Positions 1-8,969 of a DNA stretch of 64,000 nucleotides are shown piece after piece. This DNA comes from Bacillus ndiopicus. Lineage in GTDB: Bacteria; Bacillota; Bacilli; Bacillales_A; Planococcaceae. Every line of letters starts with the position of its first letter. The stretch's first letter is position 1. Both the position numbers and the translations under genes were made by a program. Under the pieces are notes generated by a model. It was not told the DNA's origin and searched no databases. It saw only the letters and a list, made by a program, of their open reading frames with translations. The DNA is taken from positions 381,963 to 445,962 of the forward strand of contig NZ_HG964405.1 of NCBI RefSeq assembly GCF_000612805.1. Reading direction: 5' to 3'.

Positions 1-237
1 GCGCAACATATCGGATTAAATGTCGATGTAATAAATTTTATGACAAAGGTGTTTTTTGAGCTAGGATTTGTTACAATAGAGGGTGGTCTGACAACAGTTG
101 TGGAAAATGCGCCAAAGCAAGCATTAGAAACGGCTCCGTCATACAAAGCACGTTCAGAACAAATGCAGCTAGAGCAAAAGTTACTATACGCTACTTATAG
201 TGAGCTTAAGCAATGGTTAGATGGTCAAATGATGTAA
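1..237 (+). CDS. recJ: Single-stranded-DNA exonuclease RecJ, C-terminal end (partial)
   Basis: The reading frame is open from base 1 and ends at a stop before apt, so only about the last 78 residues are here. The fragment has no catalytic motif; it resembles the C-terminal tail of Bacillales RecJ, and recJ directly precedes apt and relA in B. subtilis. RecJ is a cytoplasmic 5'-3' exonuclease used in recombinational repair. The assignment rests mainly on gene order. The visible methionine at base 40 is internal, not a start. Confidence 0.75.
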   Translation, partial: AQHIGLNVDVINFMTKVFFELGFVTIEGGLTTVVENAPKQALETAPSYKARSEQMQLEQKLLYATYSELKQWLDGQMM

Positions 238-262
238 GTGGATTCCTAAGGAGGAGTAATAA

Positions 263-775
263 ATGGATTTAAAGCAGTACGTAACAACGGTAGAAAACTG
301 GCCGAAAGAAGGAATTAGTTTTAAAGATATTACAACAATTATGGATAATGGTCAAGCCTACAAATATGCAACAGATCAAATTGTTACATATGCGAAAGAG
401 CTAGAAGCAGAAATTATTGTAGGACCAGAGGCGCGCGGCTTTATTATTGGTTGTCCAGTAGCTTATGCGCTAGAAATTGGCTTTGCACCAGTTCGTAAAC
501 CAGGTAAGCTACCACGCGAAGTAGTAAGTGTTGATTATGGTTTAGAATATGGAAAAGATACACTAACAATGCACCGTGATGCGATTAAACCAGGTCAAAA
601 AGTACTGATCTGTGATGATTTATTGGCAACTGGTGGTACAGTAGAAGCAACAATCCGTCTAATTGAGCAGCTTGGCGGAATCGTTGTAGGCTGCGCATTT
701 TTAATTGAGTTATCTGAATTAAACGGACGTGAAAAAATAGGAAATTATCCAATCAAAACATTAATTCAATATTAA
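263..775 (+). CDS. apt: Adenine phosphoribosyltransferase
   Basis: Makes AMP from adenine and PRPP in purine salvage, in the cytoplasm. The 170-residue length is normal for the family. The PRPP-binding loop is visible as [16 protein letters not shown] (about residues 113-128), and the conserved PEARGF motif lies near residue 55. A strong AAGGAGGAG site precedes the ATG. It follows recJ by 25 bases, so the two are probably co-transcribed, and a hairpin terminator lies just after the stop. Confidence 0.97.
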   Translation: MDLKQYVTTVENWPKEGISFKDITTIMDNGQAYKYATDQIVTYAKELEAEIIVGPEARGFIIGCPVAYALEIGFAPVRKPGKLPREVVSVDYGLEYGKDTLTMHRDAIKPGQKVLICDDLLATGGTVEATIRLIEQLGGIVVGCAFLIELSELNGREKIGNYPIKTLIQY

Positions 776-781
776 AAGAGA

Positions 782-826
782 GGCGGTAAATACAGATTTT
801 AACCTGTATTTATCGCCTATTCTTTA
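782..826 (+). terminator. Rho-independent terminator after apt
   Basis: A 14-base stem (782-795 with 804-817, one G-T pair) around an 8-base loop is followed by a T-rich stretch. It closes the recJ-apt unit. Confidence 0.85.
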
Positions 827-1193
827 TATTATTATCTAAAGAAATAAAGCAAGCCATCTAGTTGATAGGTTCCCAACTTGTAACAATGAATTGATAAAAC
901 TACGATAATTGTTTGTAATTTATTTTCTTCTGTTAATTGTATTAGGCTAAATGAAGAACCATACATTGGATTTATTTGTACTTACAAACCTTGATTTTGT
1001 GTTTAAATTAAATACCACAGCTGCCAATATAGTAACAACGGAACAATAAAAAATAGTTTTTTCATGCTTTGTCTTATGTCGCTAGTTATCTTTCTCTTAT
1101 TATCACATTTAATGTAAATAGTTTCTTAAAAGGTTCTATATGGTATATTTATTGTAAATTAAATTTCTCAATCCATAGAAAGAGGGATGCTAG
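827..1193. other. Intergenic stretch without a supported gene
   Basis: AT-rich sequence between the apt terminator and the next gene. The minus strand holds a short ATG-led hydrophobic reading frame near 1000-1061 that soon stops; shifting frame after its first codons would extend it into a small membrane-peptide-like sequence. It has no ribosome binding site and is at most a decayed remnant. No RNA gene is recognised. Confidence 0.4.
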
Positions 1194-1850
1194 ATGAAAA
1201 AAGGCTATATCATTGTTGGGTTGATTGTGCTTGTTGGTGTCATTGTTATGTTTGTTGCCTTACGCAAAGAAGCAGTGCTTGTAGATACGATAACGCCTGA
1301 AAAGCTTACAACTGTGGCGCAAACGGCGGATACTTTTTTAGTAGAGTGGGCTTTAGATACGATGGATAGAGGGGATCATGATTTGTTTACTAGTGTGCAT
1401 GGCAAGCTTGTTGTTTCTTCAAATATGTCAGATTTGCAACGAGGTATGATTGTATATTATGAAGTTCCGTCACAATTTTTAAAAGAAAATCCTAACTTGA
1501 GATCGCCTACGCTAGGCAGGGTGATTGGTTTACCAGGAGAAACGGTGGAAATTAAAAAGGGCAAAGTGTATATAGATGACCAACGACTTGCTACATTTTA
1601 TGGTGAAGCAATTCAGTTTGGCATGAATAAAGAACAATGGTATGCTAGGGAACATGAAAAAAAGCAAACAAAAGAGCAAGAGCAACAAACTAAAGATTAT
1701 TATAATTTAGCAATGCCAGCTATTACAATAGAGGAAGGCACTATTTTCGTTTTAGTAGATGCTTGGTGGCGTGGGTATGATAGTCGTCGTTTTGGCTTAA
1801 TTTCAGTAGATGCGGTGAGGGGGATTGTACTTGGGTATGAAGAACCGTAA
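1194..1850 (+). CDS. Signal peptidase I-like (S26) membrane protein, catalytic residues apparently replaced
   Basis: 218 residues with one N-terminal membrane segment (about residues 4-23). The body matches the type I signal peptidase fold: a box B-like TMDRGDHD at 56-63, then RGMIVYYEVP, then GRVIGLPGETVEIKKGKVYI from 108, and a box E-like YDSRRFG near the C terminus. In active enzymes box B carries the nucleophilic Ser just before Met, and box D begins with the general-base Lys (KRVIGLPGD). Here those positions look like Thr56 and Gly108. It may therefore be inactive or mechanistically altered, and the processing role is uncertain. It has a GAGGG ribosome binding site and is a single-gene unit with its own terminator. 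Confidence 0.75.
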   Translation: MKKGYIIVGLIVLVGVIVMFVALRKEAVLVDTITPEKLTTVAQTADTFLVEWALDTMDRGDHDLFTSVHGKLVVSSNMSDLQRGMIVYYEVPSQFLKENPNLRSPTLGRVIGLPGETVEIKKGKVYIDDQRLATFYGEAIQFGMNKEQWYAREHEKKQTKEQEQQTKDYYNLAMPAITIEEGTIFVLVDAWWRGYDSRRFGLISVDAVRGIVLGYEEP

Positions 1851-1858
1851 AAAATAGA

Positions 1859-1898
1859 GGCTGCTTAGAAAGGAAAATTTCTAAGTAGCCTTGTTTTT
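1859..1898 (+). terminator. Rho-independent terminator
   Basis: A 13-base stem (1859-1871 with 1878-1890) is followed by TTGTTTTT. It ends the signal-peptidase-like gene. Confidence 0.85.
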
Positions 1899-2021
1899 AA
1901 TTGCTGATATTGCTGTTATAAAAAATTTCACGAATAACGCACCTTTACAACATACATCTATTTTTTATAAAATGGAGTTTATACATGAATCGTGAAAATA
2001 TATGGACAAGGTGGATATGCA

Positions 2022-4214
2022 ATGGCGAAAGAACAAATTTTAGCGCCCGAAGATGTTTTCGAGCTCGTTAAATCGTATATGAATAATGAACACGTTGACT
2101 TTGTGAAAAAGGCATACGAGGTTGCGAAGGAAGCACATAAAGAGCAGTTTCGTAGCTCAGGTGAACCATACATTATTCACCCTGTACAAGTAGCAGGAAT
2201 ATTAGCCGAGCTACAGATGGATCCAGCAACAGTAGCGGCAGGCTTTTTACATGATGTTGTTGAAGATACACCAACGACACGTGAGGATTTAGTGCGCGAA
2301 TTTAATGAAGAAGTAGCAATGCTTGTAGATGGTGTGACAAAGCTAGGGAAAATTAAATATATGTCGAAGGAAGAGCAACAGGCTGAAAATCATCGTAAAA
2401 TGTTTGTTGCAATGGCACAGGATATTCGCGTAATTTTAATCAAGCTTGCAGACCGTTTACATAATATGCGTACGTTAAAGCATTTACCTTCAGAAAAACA
2501 ACGACGTATTTCAAATGAAACGCTTGAAATTTTTGCCCCTCTTGCCCATCGACTAGGGATATCAACAGTAAAGTGGGAGCTGGAAGATACTGCTTTACGC
2601 TATTTAAACCCACAGCAATATTATCGTATCGTCAGCCTAATGAAGAAGAAGCGCGATGAACGTGAAGCTTATTTGGATAATGTAATGGATGAAATTAAAT
2701 CACAGCTTGATGATATTGAAATTGAAGCAGATATTTACGGACGACCAAAGCATATTTATAGCATTTATCGCAAAATGGCTATGCAAAAAAAGCAATTTAA
2801 TGAGATTTACGATTTGTTAGCTGTTCGTATTTTAGTGGATAGCATTAAAGATTGCTATGCGGTGCTTGGTATTGTTCACACATTATGGAAGCCGATGCCA
2901 GGTCGCTTTAAAGACTATATCGCAATGCCAAAGCAAAATTTATATCAATCATTGCATACAACAGTTATTGGCCCTTATGGTGACCCCCTCGAAGTGCAAA
3001 TTCGCACGAAGGAAATGCACAAAATTGCGGAGTACGGGATAGCTGCGCATTGGGCATATAAAGAAGGGAAAACAGTTGAACGCAGTAAAGAAAGCATCGA
3101 TCAAAAATTAAGCTGGTTCCGTGAAATTTTAGAATTCCAAAATGAATCATCAAACGCTGAAGAATTTATGGAATCTCTAAAATTTGATTTATTTTCAGAT
3201 ATGGTATATGTCTTTACACCAAAGGGCGATGTTATTGAATTGCCAGCAGGCTCTGTACCGATTGATTTTGCGTATCGTGTACATTCAGAGGTTGGCAATA
3301 AAACAATTGGTGCTAAAGTAAATGGTAAGATGGTACCGTTAGATACACCTCTGAAAACAGGGGATATTATTGAAGTGCTGACATCGAAGCAATCATTTGG
3401 ACCTAGTCGTGATTGGATTAAAATTGCACAAAGCTCGCAGGCGAAAAATAAAATTAAACAATACTTCAAGAAAAATTTACGTGAAGATAGCGTTATCAAA
3501 GGTAAAGAGCTAGTTGAAAAAGAAATTAAGGCACAAGAATTTGAAATAAAAGATGTTTTAACAAATGAAAACATTAAACGTGTTATTGAAAAATTCAACT
3601 ACACACATGAAGAGGATTTATATGCGGCTGTAGGTGTTGGCGGTATAACAGCACAGCAAATCGTCAATCGTTTAGCTGAAAAGATGCGCAAAGAGCGTGA
3701 GCAAGAGGAAGCGCTTGAAAAAATTGTTAAGGAAATGCAAAATCCAAAGCCGAAGCGTACAACTGAATCTGGCGTTGTCGTAAAAGGTATCGATAATTTA
3801 CTTATTCGATTGTCGCGCTGCTGCACACCTGTACCAGGTGATGACATTGTTGGCTTTATCACAAAAGGTCGCGGTGTTTCTGTTCATAGAGCAGATTGTC
3901 CGAATATTCAAGATGATGATAAAGAGCGATTAATCGCTGTTGAATGGGAAGCTGGAGTAGCAACAGAGCGAAAACAATACCCTGTTGATATTGAAATTTC
4001 TGCTTATGACCGTCATGGGATTTTAAATGATGTTATGCAAGTTGTGAGTGAAGCAAAAACGAATATTTTAGCTGTTGCAGGACGGGTAGATAGAGAAAAA
4101 ATGGCCACATTGCATTTGACTATCTCCATTTCGAATACTGCAGAGTTAAACAAGGTAGTTGAAAAAATTAAGCAATTACCTGATGTTTATTCTGTACAGC
4201 GTGTTATTAACTAA
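2022..4214 (+). CDS. relA: Bifunctional (p)ppGpp synthetase/hydrolase, RelA/SpoT (Rel) family
   Basis: Makes and degrades the stringent-response alarmone (p)ppGpp; ribosome-associated in the cytoplasm. From this start it is 730 residues, usual for a Firmicute Rel. In order: an HD hydrolase domain with His53 and His77-Asp78 (FLHDVVEDT), a synthetase domain ([33 protein letters not shown]), a TGS domain ([20 protein letters not shown]), a conserved-cysteine domain ([14 protein letters not shown]) and a C-terminal ACT domain. The intact HD motif predicts a working hydrolase. The ATG at 2022 is preferred because AAGGTGG lies 7 bases upstream; a GTG at 1992 would add ten unrelated residues. dtd follows after 21 bases, as in B. 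subtilis. Confidence 0.97.
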   Translation: MAKEQILAPEDVFELVKSYMNNEHVDFVKKAYEVAKEAHKEQFRSSGEPYIIHPVQVAGILAELQMDPATVAAGFLHDVVEDTPTTREDLVREFNEEVAMLVDGVTKLGKIKYMSKEEQQAENHRKMFVAMAQDIRVILIKLADRLHNMRTLKHLPSEKQRRISNETLEIFAPLAHRLGISTVKWELEDTALRYLNPQQYYRIVSLMKKKRDEREAYLDNVMDEIKSQLDDIEIEADIYGRPKHIYSIYRKMAMQKKQFNEIYDLLAVRILVDSIKDCYAVLGIVHTLWKPMPGRFKDYIAMPKQNLYQSLHTTVIGPYGDPLEVQIRTKEMHKIAEYGIAAHWAYKEGKTVERSKESIDQKLSWFREILEFQNESSNAEEFMESLKFDLFSDMVYVFTPKGDVIELPAGSVPIDFAYRVHSEVGNKTIGAKVNGKMVPLDTPLKTGDIIEVLTSKQSFGPSRDWIKIAQSSQAKNKIKQYFKKNLREDSVIKGKELVEKEIKAQEFEIKDVLTNENIKRVIEKFNYTHEEDLYAAVGVGGITAQQIVNRLAEKMRKEREQEEALEKIVKEMQNPKPKRTTESGVVVKGIDNLLIRLSRCCTPVPGDDIVGFITKGRGVSVHRADCPNIQDDDKERLIAVEWEAGVATERKQYPVDIEISAYDRHGILNDVMQVVSEAKTNILAVAGRVDREKMATLHLTISISNTAELNKVVEKIKQLPDVYSVQRVIN

Positions 4215-4235
4215 AGTAGTAAAAGAGGTAATCGT

Positions 4236-4676
4236 ATGAAAGTAGTGCTCCAACGAGCGAAAAATGCTTCCGTAACAGTAGATGGCAACGTAACGGGAGC
4301 AATAGACAAAGGCTATGTTTTATTAGTCGGTATCACACATAGTGATTCGTTAGAGGATGTTCAATATGTCGCGAAAAAAATCGCAGAATTGCGCATATAT
4401 GAAGATGAGCAAGGTAAGATGAACCGCTCTATTTTAGAGGAGGGCGGAGCAATTTTATCTGTCTCGCAGTTTACATTGTATGCTGATGTCAAAAAAGGAC
4501 GCCGACCAAGCTTTATCGAAGCGGCGCGCCCTGAGTATGCAGAGGGCTTATGGCAAGCATTTAATGAAGAGCTATGCGCGTACGGCCTGCAAGTAGAAAC
4601 AGGTATTTTTGGAGCAATGATGGATGTTGCTTTAATTAATGATGGACCTGTGACAATTATTGTGGAATCGAAATAA
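4236..4676 (+). CDS. dtd: D-aminoacyl-tRNA deacylase
   Basis: Removes D-amino acids (and misacylated glycine) from tRNA, a translation proofreading step. The 146-residue length is standard. Both signature motifs are present: [17 protein letters not shown] near residue 78 and NDGPVTI near the C terminus, which form the cross-subunit active site of the dimer. It lies 21 bases after relA with an AAGAGGTAA site and is almost certainly co-transcribed with it. Confidence 0.97.
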   Translation: MKVVLQRAKNASVTVDGNVTGAIDKGYVLLVGITHSDSLEDVQYVAKKIAELRIYEDEQGKMNRSILEEGGAILSVSQFTLYADVKKGRRPSFIEAARPEYAEGLWQAFNEELCAYGLQVETGIFGAMMDVALINDGPVTIIVESK

Positions 4677-4684
4677 AAAAGTTA

Positions 4685-4772
4685 GGGACAGAAATGGTTC
4701 CAGCACACAAAAAATCGAAATGGCATCAAGCTATTCCGATTTTTTGATTTTTTCAGGAGTTGTTTTTGTCCC
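4685..4772. terminator. Nested hairpin between convergent genes
   Basis: An inner 16-base stem (4709-4724 with 4730-4745, two imperfect pairs) has A6 on the left and T6 on the right. It sits inside an outer GGGACA...TGTCCC stem (4685-4694 with 4763-4772). Because A and T tracts flank the inner stem on both sides, it can serve as a bidirectional terminator for dtd and the convergent AhpD-like gene. Confidence 0.7.
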
Positions 4773-4783
4773 ATCCTCTATGA

Positions 4784-5221
4784 TTATTCTGCAACATTCC
4801 CCATTGCAATAGAAATTCGATTCCAACTATTTATTTGATTGATTAAAATAACCAAATTAACATATTCTCTTTCGTCAAAATGTTCACGTACACGTTTATA
4901 TAAATCGTCAGGTACGCGTTTCTCTGATATAAGTGTAATATGTTCAGCTAACTCTAATGCGACTTTTTCATCTTCAGAATAAAAATGGCATTCTCTCCAA
5001 GCACTGATACAATATATACGTTGTTCTGTCTCTCCCATTTTTTTAGCATCGGCTGTGTGCATGTTTATGCAATATGCACACCCATTAATTTGAGAAGCTC
5101 TAATTTTAATGAGTTCACGAAGCTTTCTATCAATACCACTTTTCTTCGTGTATTTTTCCATTTCCATCATTATCTTCATAGCATCTGGTGCAATTTCATA
5201 ATAATTTATACGTTGCGTCAT
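4784..5221 (-). CDS. Carboxymuconolactone decarboxylase / AhpD-like family protein
   Basis: 145 residues with the family hallmark CAYCINMH (CxxC followed by His), which in AhpD-type proteins is the redox-active peroxidase centre. Probably a small cytoplasmic thiol peroxidase or disulfide reductase; the substrate is unknown. The start at 5221 is chosen because GGAGGT lies 7 bases before it; an upstream in-frame ATG at 5236 overlaps that site. It follows the azoreductase gene after 14 bases, so the pair forms an operon controlled from the 5.9 kb promoter, opposite an Rrf2-type regulator. Confidence 0.85.
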   Translation of the reverse strand: MTQRINYYEIAPDAMKIMMEMEKYTKKSGIDRKLRELIKIRASQINGCAYCINMHTADAKKMGETEQRIYCISAWRECHFYSEDEKVALELAEHITLISEKRVPDDLYKRVREHFDEREYVNLVILINQINSWNRISIAMGNVAE

Positions 5222-5235
5222 GGATTTTACCTCCA

Positions 5236-5877
5236 TTATTTTTTTGCTAATTCAATTGATAATTGATCCGAAGTATTAAGTGCATTTTTTAAAACATCTT
5301 CTGTATTCAATAATGCTGTTCCTTGGACACGAAGAATTTTAAAATCCTCTATTCCAATAAAATTAAACATTGATTTAAGGTATTTGTGAGAATATTCTAC
5401 TTCAGTATACCAATCACCATTTGTATACAATGAACCACTTGCCTGTATAACTACCATACTTCTTCCGTCGTTTAACAATCCGACAGAACCGTTTTCTGTA
5501 TATTTGAATGTCTCTCGTGCTATCAGAATGTTATCCATATAATCCTTTAACTTTGATGGGATATTAAAATTATGCAAAGGCATGACGATAAGATATTTAT
5601 TTGCACTTTTAAATTGCGCTAGTATTTTATTCATGCGTTCCAAAACTTCATTTTCTTCGTGTGTCAAAGGTTCTCCATTTCTTGACTTTTCCCAACCGCT
5701 CAAAACCACTTTATCTATCATCGGAACAACGTCTTCATATAGATTAATCTGTTCAATAACTTCTTCGTCATTTATATGTTCTTTATATGTCCTTAGAAAA
5801 TGGTCAAAAACTTGAAGGCTCATAGAAATCTTTGATACTACCTCAGGGTGTGCATTTATAACAAGTAATTTATTCAT
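5236..5877 (-). CDS. azoR: FMN-dependent NADH-azoreductase
   Basis: 213-residue flavodoxin-fold protein. The N terminus (LLVINAHPE) is the usual FMN phosphate-binding strand-loop, and MPLHNFNIPSKLKDYMD is the conserved flavin/substrate region of AzoR proteins. Such enzymes reduce quinones and azo dyes with NADH, and in Bacillus they are typically induced by electrophile or thiol stress. The ATG is preceded by GGAGGATTTTTT. It is the first gene of a two-gene minus-strand operon with the AhpD-like gene and is divergent from an Rrf2 regulator. Confidence 0.9.
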   Translation of the reverse strand: MNKLLVINAHPEVVSKISMSLQVFDHFLRTYKEHINDEEVIEQINLYEDVVPMIDKVVLSGWEKSRNGEPLTHEENEVLERMNKILAQFKSANKYLIVMPLHNFNIPSKLKDYMDNILIARETFKYTENGSVGLLNDGRSMVVIQASGSLYTNGDWYTEVEYSHKYLKSMFNFIGIEDFKILRVQGTALLNTEDVLKNALNTSDQLSIELAKK

Positions 5878-5923
5878 AAAAAATCCTCCATTAAAATAAA
5901 AATGTTGTTAATTGTAGATTGTA

Positions 5924-5977
5924 TTAATCGTCGATTAACTTTGTCTACAATATACTCTTTAAATTAATTTTTGTCAA
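5924..5977 (-). promoter_or_regulatory. azoR promoter with overlapping palindromic operator
   Basis: On the minus strand, TTGACA (5972-5977) and TATATT (5949-5954) are 17 bases apart, a near-consensus sigma-A promoter. Just downstream, around the expected transcript start, is a perfect palindrome with arms TTAATCG and CGATTAA around one base (5924-5938). It is bracketed by TTGTAGA and TCTACAA. The placement fits repression by the divergent Rrf2 protein. Confidence 0.75.
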
Positions 5978-6048
5978 ACTGATTCATTTATGTATTTCTA
6001 AAATGTGTTACTATCAGAATAAATATATTGTTTTAAGAAGGTGAAGTA

Positions 6049-6552
6049 ATGAAATATAGTGTTATGGTTGAATACGCCCTACACAGTCTTGTTTATTTAA
6101 TTGATGTACCACCAAATGAAAGTATTGGAATAAAAGATTTATCCGAATTTCAAGGATTATCAGAGACTTATCTTTCAAAAGTTTTAGGGAAGATGTCCAA
6201 GGAAGGAATTGTGAGTTCAGTATCTGGAGTAAAAGGGGGGTATCGACTCAATAAGAAACCAGAAGATATTACATTTTGGGATGTTGTGCGAGCTGTTGAG
6301 GGTGAAGAGCCGATATTTCAGTGTAAGAATATTAAAGCGAACTTCGCTTATCAAAATACAAAACAAGATTGTAAATCTTGTTCAGGTCAATCTAACTGTA
6401 CTATTAATATTGTCATGCTTGAAGCCGAAGAACAGATGCGGAATTATTTACGGAATAAAACAATAGCTTGGTTAGAACAAGAATTACTACGAACTTTACC
6501 AAATAAGCAGATAGAAGAAGCAAAAGAATTTTTTAAAAGAAATAAAAATTAA
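6049..6552 (+). CDS. Rrf2 family transcriptional regulator with C-terminal cysteine cluster
   Basis: 167 residues. The N-terminal winged-helix domain matches Rrf2 (MKYSVMVEYALHSLVYL; LSETYLSKVLGKMSKEGIV; GVKGGYRLNK). The middle carries four cysteines in the order C-x15-C-x2-C-x5-C (about residues 103-128), similar in spirit to the Fe-S or thiol sensor cysteines of IscR and NsrR. AAGGTG precedes the ATG. It is divergent from the azoR operon, which it probably represses through the palindrome between them. Whether the cysteines bind a cluster cannot be told from sequence. Confidence 0.9.
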   Translation: MKYSVMVEYALHSLVYLIDVPPNESIGIKDLSEFQGLSETYLSKVLGKMSKEGIVSSVSGVKGGYRLNKKPEDITFWDVVRAVEGEEPIFQCKNIKANFAYQNTKQDCKSCSGQSNCTINIVMLEAEEQMRNYLRNKTIAWLEQELLRTLPNKQIEEAKEFFKRNKN

Positions 6553-6708
6553 TTTTAGAATTAGTAAAAGGATTTTTTGATTTCCACAATGAGAAAATGC
6601 TTTTCTTTTGGAGTAAGTGAAAGTATTTCATTTATAGTGAACAAGAATTCTAAGTCTGTGAATTCAAAGTCATTAGCTAAAAGCTCTCAGAAGACAACAG
6701 AAAAAATA

Positions 6709-6738
6709 GAGAAATCCGAATTTAAATTCGGATTTCTC
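6709..6738 (-). terminator. Terminator of the amidase gene
   Basis: A perfect 30-base palindrome (6709-6738). Read on the minus strand it is followed by CTATTTTTTC, so it terminates the amidase transcript. It may also stop the convergent Rrf2 transcript. Confidence 0.8.
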
Positions 6739-6769
6739 ACTAATTGAAGTTATTTATGTCCTAGCTATT

Positions 6770-8350
6770 CTATTTACTAAAGTAATTTAATAAACCTTGA
6801 TAAATCCCTAGTGTTGCTTGCTCACGATAATAATCTGTTGTGATTGCAGCTTCTTCTGCGGCATTGCTTAAATAGCCTAGCTCAATTAAAATAGCGTTTT
6901 GGTGATTTTCTCTTAGTACTAAGAAATTACCAAATTGGGCGCCACGACTCCGTAAATTGACGGTTCCCTCTAGCCCATTTTGAACAGCTTCAGCAAGCAG
7001 TAGATTCGTATCACTGTAGTAATATGTTGTAAAGCCTGTAACTGAGCTGTCCTTGTTTGCATCGTAATGTAAACTAATAAAGGCATCTGCATTTGCTTGG
7101 TGACCCACCGCAATACGTTTTCGCAAATCAACATAGACGTCTGCCTCACGCGTTAATTCCACATTGGCCCCAGCTGCACGCAATTTTGATTTCAACAGTT
7201 CAGCGGTTTGCAATGTTAAGCCCTTTTCATATGTACCGCGAACACCTATCGTACCTGGATCGTTACCTCCATGCCCTGGGTCAATGATAATTGTTAATCC
7301 TTGCAGTGTACCATCCTTACGATTTTTTTGAGTAGCTGCTACATCTTGCTCGTTTTGAGAAGCAGAAACTACCCAATTTGCAACATAGGCTTCCTTGCCA
7401 TCCGCTTTAACTTTATACCATTCGCCTTCCTTAGCGATAATTGTAAATTGTTGTCCTGCATCCGCTCGGTGGACAACGGCTGATGATGTGGAGGCTTGCT
7501 CACGCAAATTTGTACCGTTATAAATAATTGTGACATTTTCTGAAATAGGCTCTAACGGATCTGATGGCGCTTCTTGTTGTACTGTAAATGTGCCGTAAAA
7601 GCTATAAATCCAGCCCGATTTCTTTTTCGTGTATTGGATTTCAACCCAATTATTTTTTCTACTTAATACTTTGTATTGCTGACCTTTCGTTGCAACACCT
7701 AATATTTTGGATGTTGTACTCGCTTTTTTGCGGACATTTACTGTATCAACAACAACTGTAAATGTATTTGGGTCATTTTCTAATGTTTCAGTAGGCGATT
7801 GTTTTTCTTCGGTACTATTTTCTTGTTGCTGTTCCTCAGTTACAGAGGCTTGAGGTTTTTCATTCACAGTAATATACAATGTTGATACCCAGCCAACGAC
7901 ATTACCATATTGAATTTCAGCCCAATCCTGCTGTTGTTGCAATAGCTGCGCCTCTGCACCTACATGAAGCTGTGCTAGTACTGTAGCGGATAAAGAGGGC
8001 TCTGCACGTACATTGAGCTTGTCCACTTGCGAAATAACAATTTGTTGTTCAGTATTTTGCTGCTCACTCGCTGCTGTTTGTTTTATAAGCCACTTTGCTA
8101 CCCAGCCTTCATTATTATCAACTGTTACATGCATCCAATCACCTTGCTGTTGGACGGAAGAAAGCAGTTGACCCTCTTTTAATGTGTCTAAAATTGGGTA
8201 GGATAGACCAGGGCCTTCACGTAAATATAAAATTTCAGCATTTACTATGTAATCATCTTTGGCAGCTTTCACACTAGGTGTTGTAGAGGGCAGTACCATT
8301 GTTAAAATAAGAATGGTACAAATAGTCCATATACTAATAGCTTTTTTCAT
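6770..8350 (-). CDS. Secreted N-acetylmuramoyl-L-alanine amidase with four SH3b domains (YrvJ-like)
   Basis: 526 residues. A signal peptide (about 1-29) is followed by four bacterial SH3 domains at about 34-91, 103-161, 196-255 and 269-329, then an Amidase_3 catalytic domain from about 350. Zinc-site and catalytic residues are visible in IIIDPGHGG, TYEKGLT, ISLHYDAN and AILIELGYLS. It cleaves the amide bond between MurNAc and the stem peptide; the SH3b domains bind the wall. The position between dtd and hisS matches B. subtilis yrvJ. The start has AAAGGAGC upstream. It is probably a monocistronic wall-turnover hydrolase, whose products are the type of sugar the salvage genes in this window could use. 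Confidence 0.92.
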   Translation of the reverse strand: MKKAISIWTICTILILTMVLPSTTPSVKAAKDDYIVNAEILYLREGPGLSYPILDTLKEGQLLSSVQQQGDWMHVTVDNNEGWVAKWLIKQTAASEQQNTEQQIVISQVDKLNVRAEPSLSATVLAQLHVGAEAQLLQQQQDWAEIQYGNVVGWVSTLYITVNEKPQASVTEEQQQENSTEEKQSPTETLENDPNTFTVVVDTVNVRKKASTTSKILGVATKGQQYKVLSRKNNWVEIQYTKKKSGWIYSFYGTFTVQQEAPSDPLEPISENVTIIYNGTNLREQASTSSAVVHRADAGQQFTIIAKEGEWYKVKADGKEAYVANWVVSASQNEQDVAATQKNRKDGTLQGLTIIIDPGHGGNDPGTIGVRGTYEKGLTLQTAELLKSKLRAAGANVELTREADVYVDLRKRIAVGHQANADAFISLHYDANKDSSVTGFTTYYYSDTNLLLAEAVQNGLEGTVNLRSRGAQFGNFLVLRENHQNAILIELGYLSNAAEEAAITTDYYREQATLGIYQGLLNYFSK

Positions 8351-8389
8351 CTTATAGCTCCTTTCAAAATATAATGGCTACGGGGAGTG

Positions 8390-8500
8390 ATTATCTTGAT
8401 TCAAGATAATAGCCCTAAAGGATGTCGCAGATTTTGAAGGGGTCTCCCTCGCTAGCTCAAAAAAACTGGACAAGAGTTAGCCGAGGTGTAATTGATTACA
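8390..8500. repeat. Dispersed structured repeat, copy A (short form)
   Basis: Begins with a perfect palindrome (10-base arms ATTATCTTGA and TCAAGATAAT around one base). It continues with GCCCTA, GGATGTC and CAGATTTTGAAG, and ends with GAGGTGTAATTGATT. The same blocks in the same order recur at 30531-30718 and, degenerated, at 54527-54655. This copy lacks the central part of the longer copies. Confidence 0.7.
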
Positions 8501-8573
8501 CAAATTAATGTTTCACATTATTCATATTGTAAAAGCATTTTGGCATGAAAATCTATAGTTTTTTTGAAAATAG

Positions 8574-8602
8574 TTGACAAGTCCTGTATACATCATTATG
8601 AT
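8574..8602 (+). promoter_or_regulatory. hisS-aspS promoter
   Basis: TTGACA (8574-8579) and TATGAT (8597-8602) are exactly 17 bases apart, just upstream of the T-box leader. Confidence 0.85.
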
Positions 8603-8607
8603 AAAAT

Positions 8608-8892
8608 ATAAATTCAAAAACTAATCGCCAGTGACCAAGCAAGTAGCAATAACTAGGGCTGACACAGAGAGGGAAAAACATCGGCTGCAATTTTTCCTAC
8701 AGTATGTTTATTGTGAATAACACTTGAGAGGCTTTTTCTCGAAATGTCTAACATAGTAGGGAAAAACGGAATCGGCCGTTATCCGAATATCGAGAGGGTG
8801 TAATATATTTACATCAACTAGGGTGGAACCGCGGAAGTTATGAATAAGCTTTCGTCCCTTGCAAAATTATGCATGGGACGAGGGCTTTTTTT
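8608..8892 (+). promoter_or_regulatory. T-box leader of hisS-aspS
   Basis: Carries the invariant T-box AGGGTGGAACCGCG (8820-8833), which base-pairs with the acceptor end of uncharged tRNA. It is followed by an intrinsic terminator (8852-8862 with 8871-8881, then T7 at 8886-8892). Stem I features are visible: AGTA near 8642, an AGAG bulge near 8666, and GTGAATAACAC near 8713-8723, where CAC at 8721-8723 is the likely histidine specifier. Uncharged tRNA-His would favour the antiterminator and switch on both synthetase genes. The exact 5' edge is approximate. Confidence 0.93.
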
Positions 8893-8969
8893 ATTTGAAA
8901 CCAGCGGAAAAATTGGGCTTAGCATTAGCTAAGTGTAATTGATTTTCTTAAAAGAAAGGGGAGCTTATT

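Noticed and set aside
955-1064. Minus-strand hydrophobic small frame, apparently frameshifted
   Set aside because: No ribosome binding site, broken frame, and no signal beyond a hydrophobic stretch.
3101-3598. 165-codon frame on the minus strand of relA
   Set aside because: Antisense shadow of a well-supported gene; no ribosome binding site and no family resemblance.
8661-8665. GACAC as an overlapping Asp/His specifier in the T-box leader
   Set aside because: It lies before the AG-bulge motif on the 5' side of stem I, whereas the specifier is expected on the 3' side after GTGAA; CAC at 8721 fits better.
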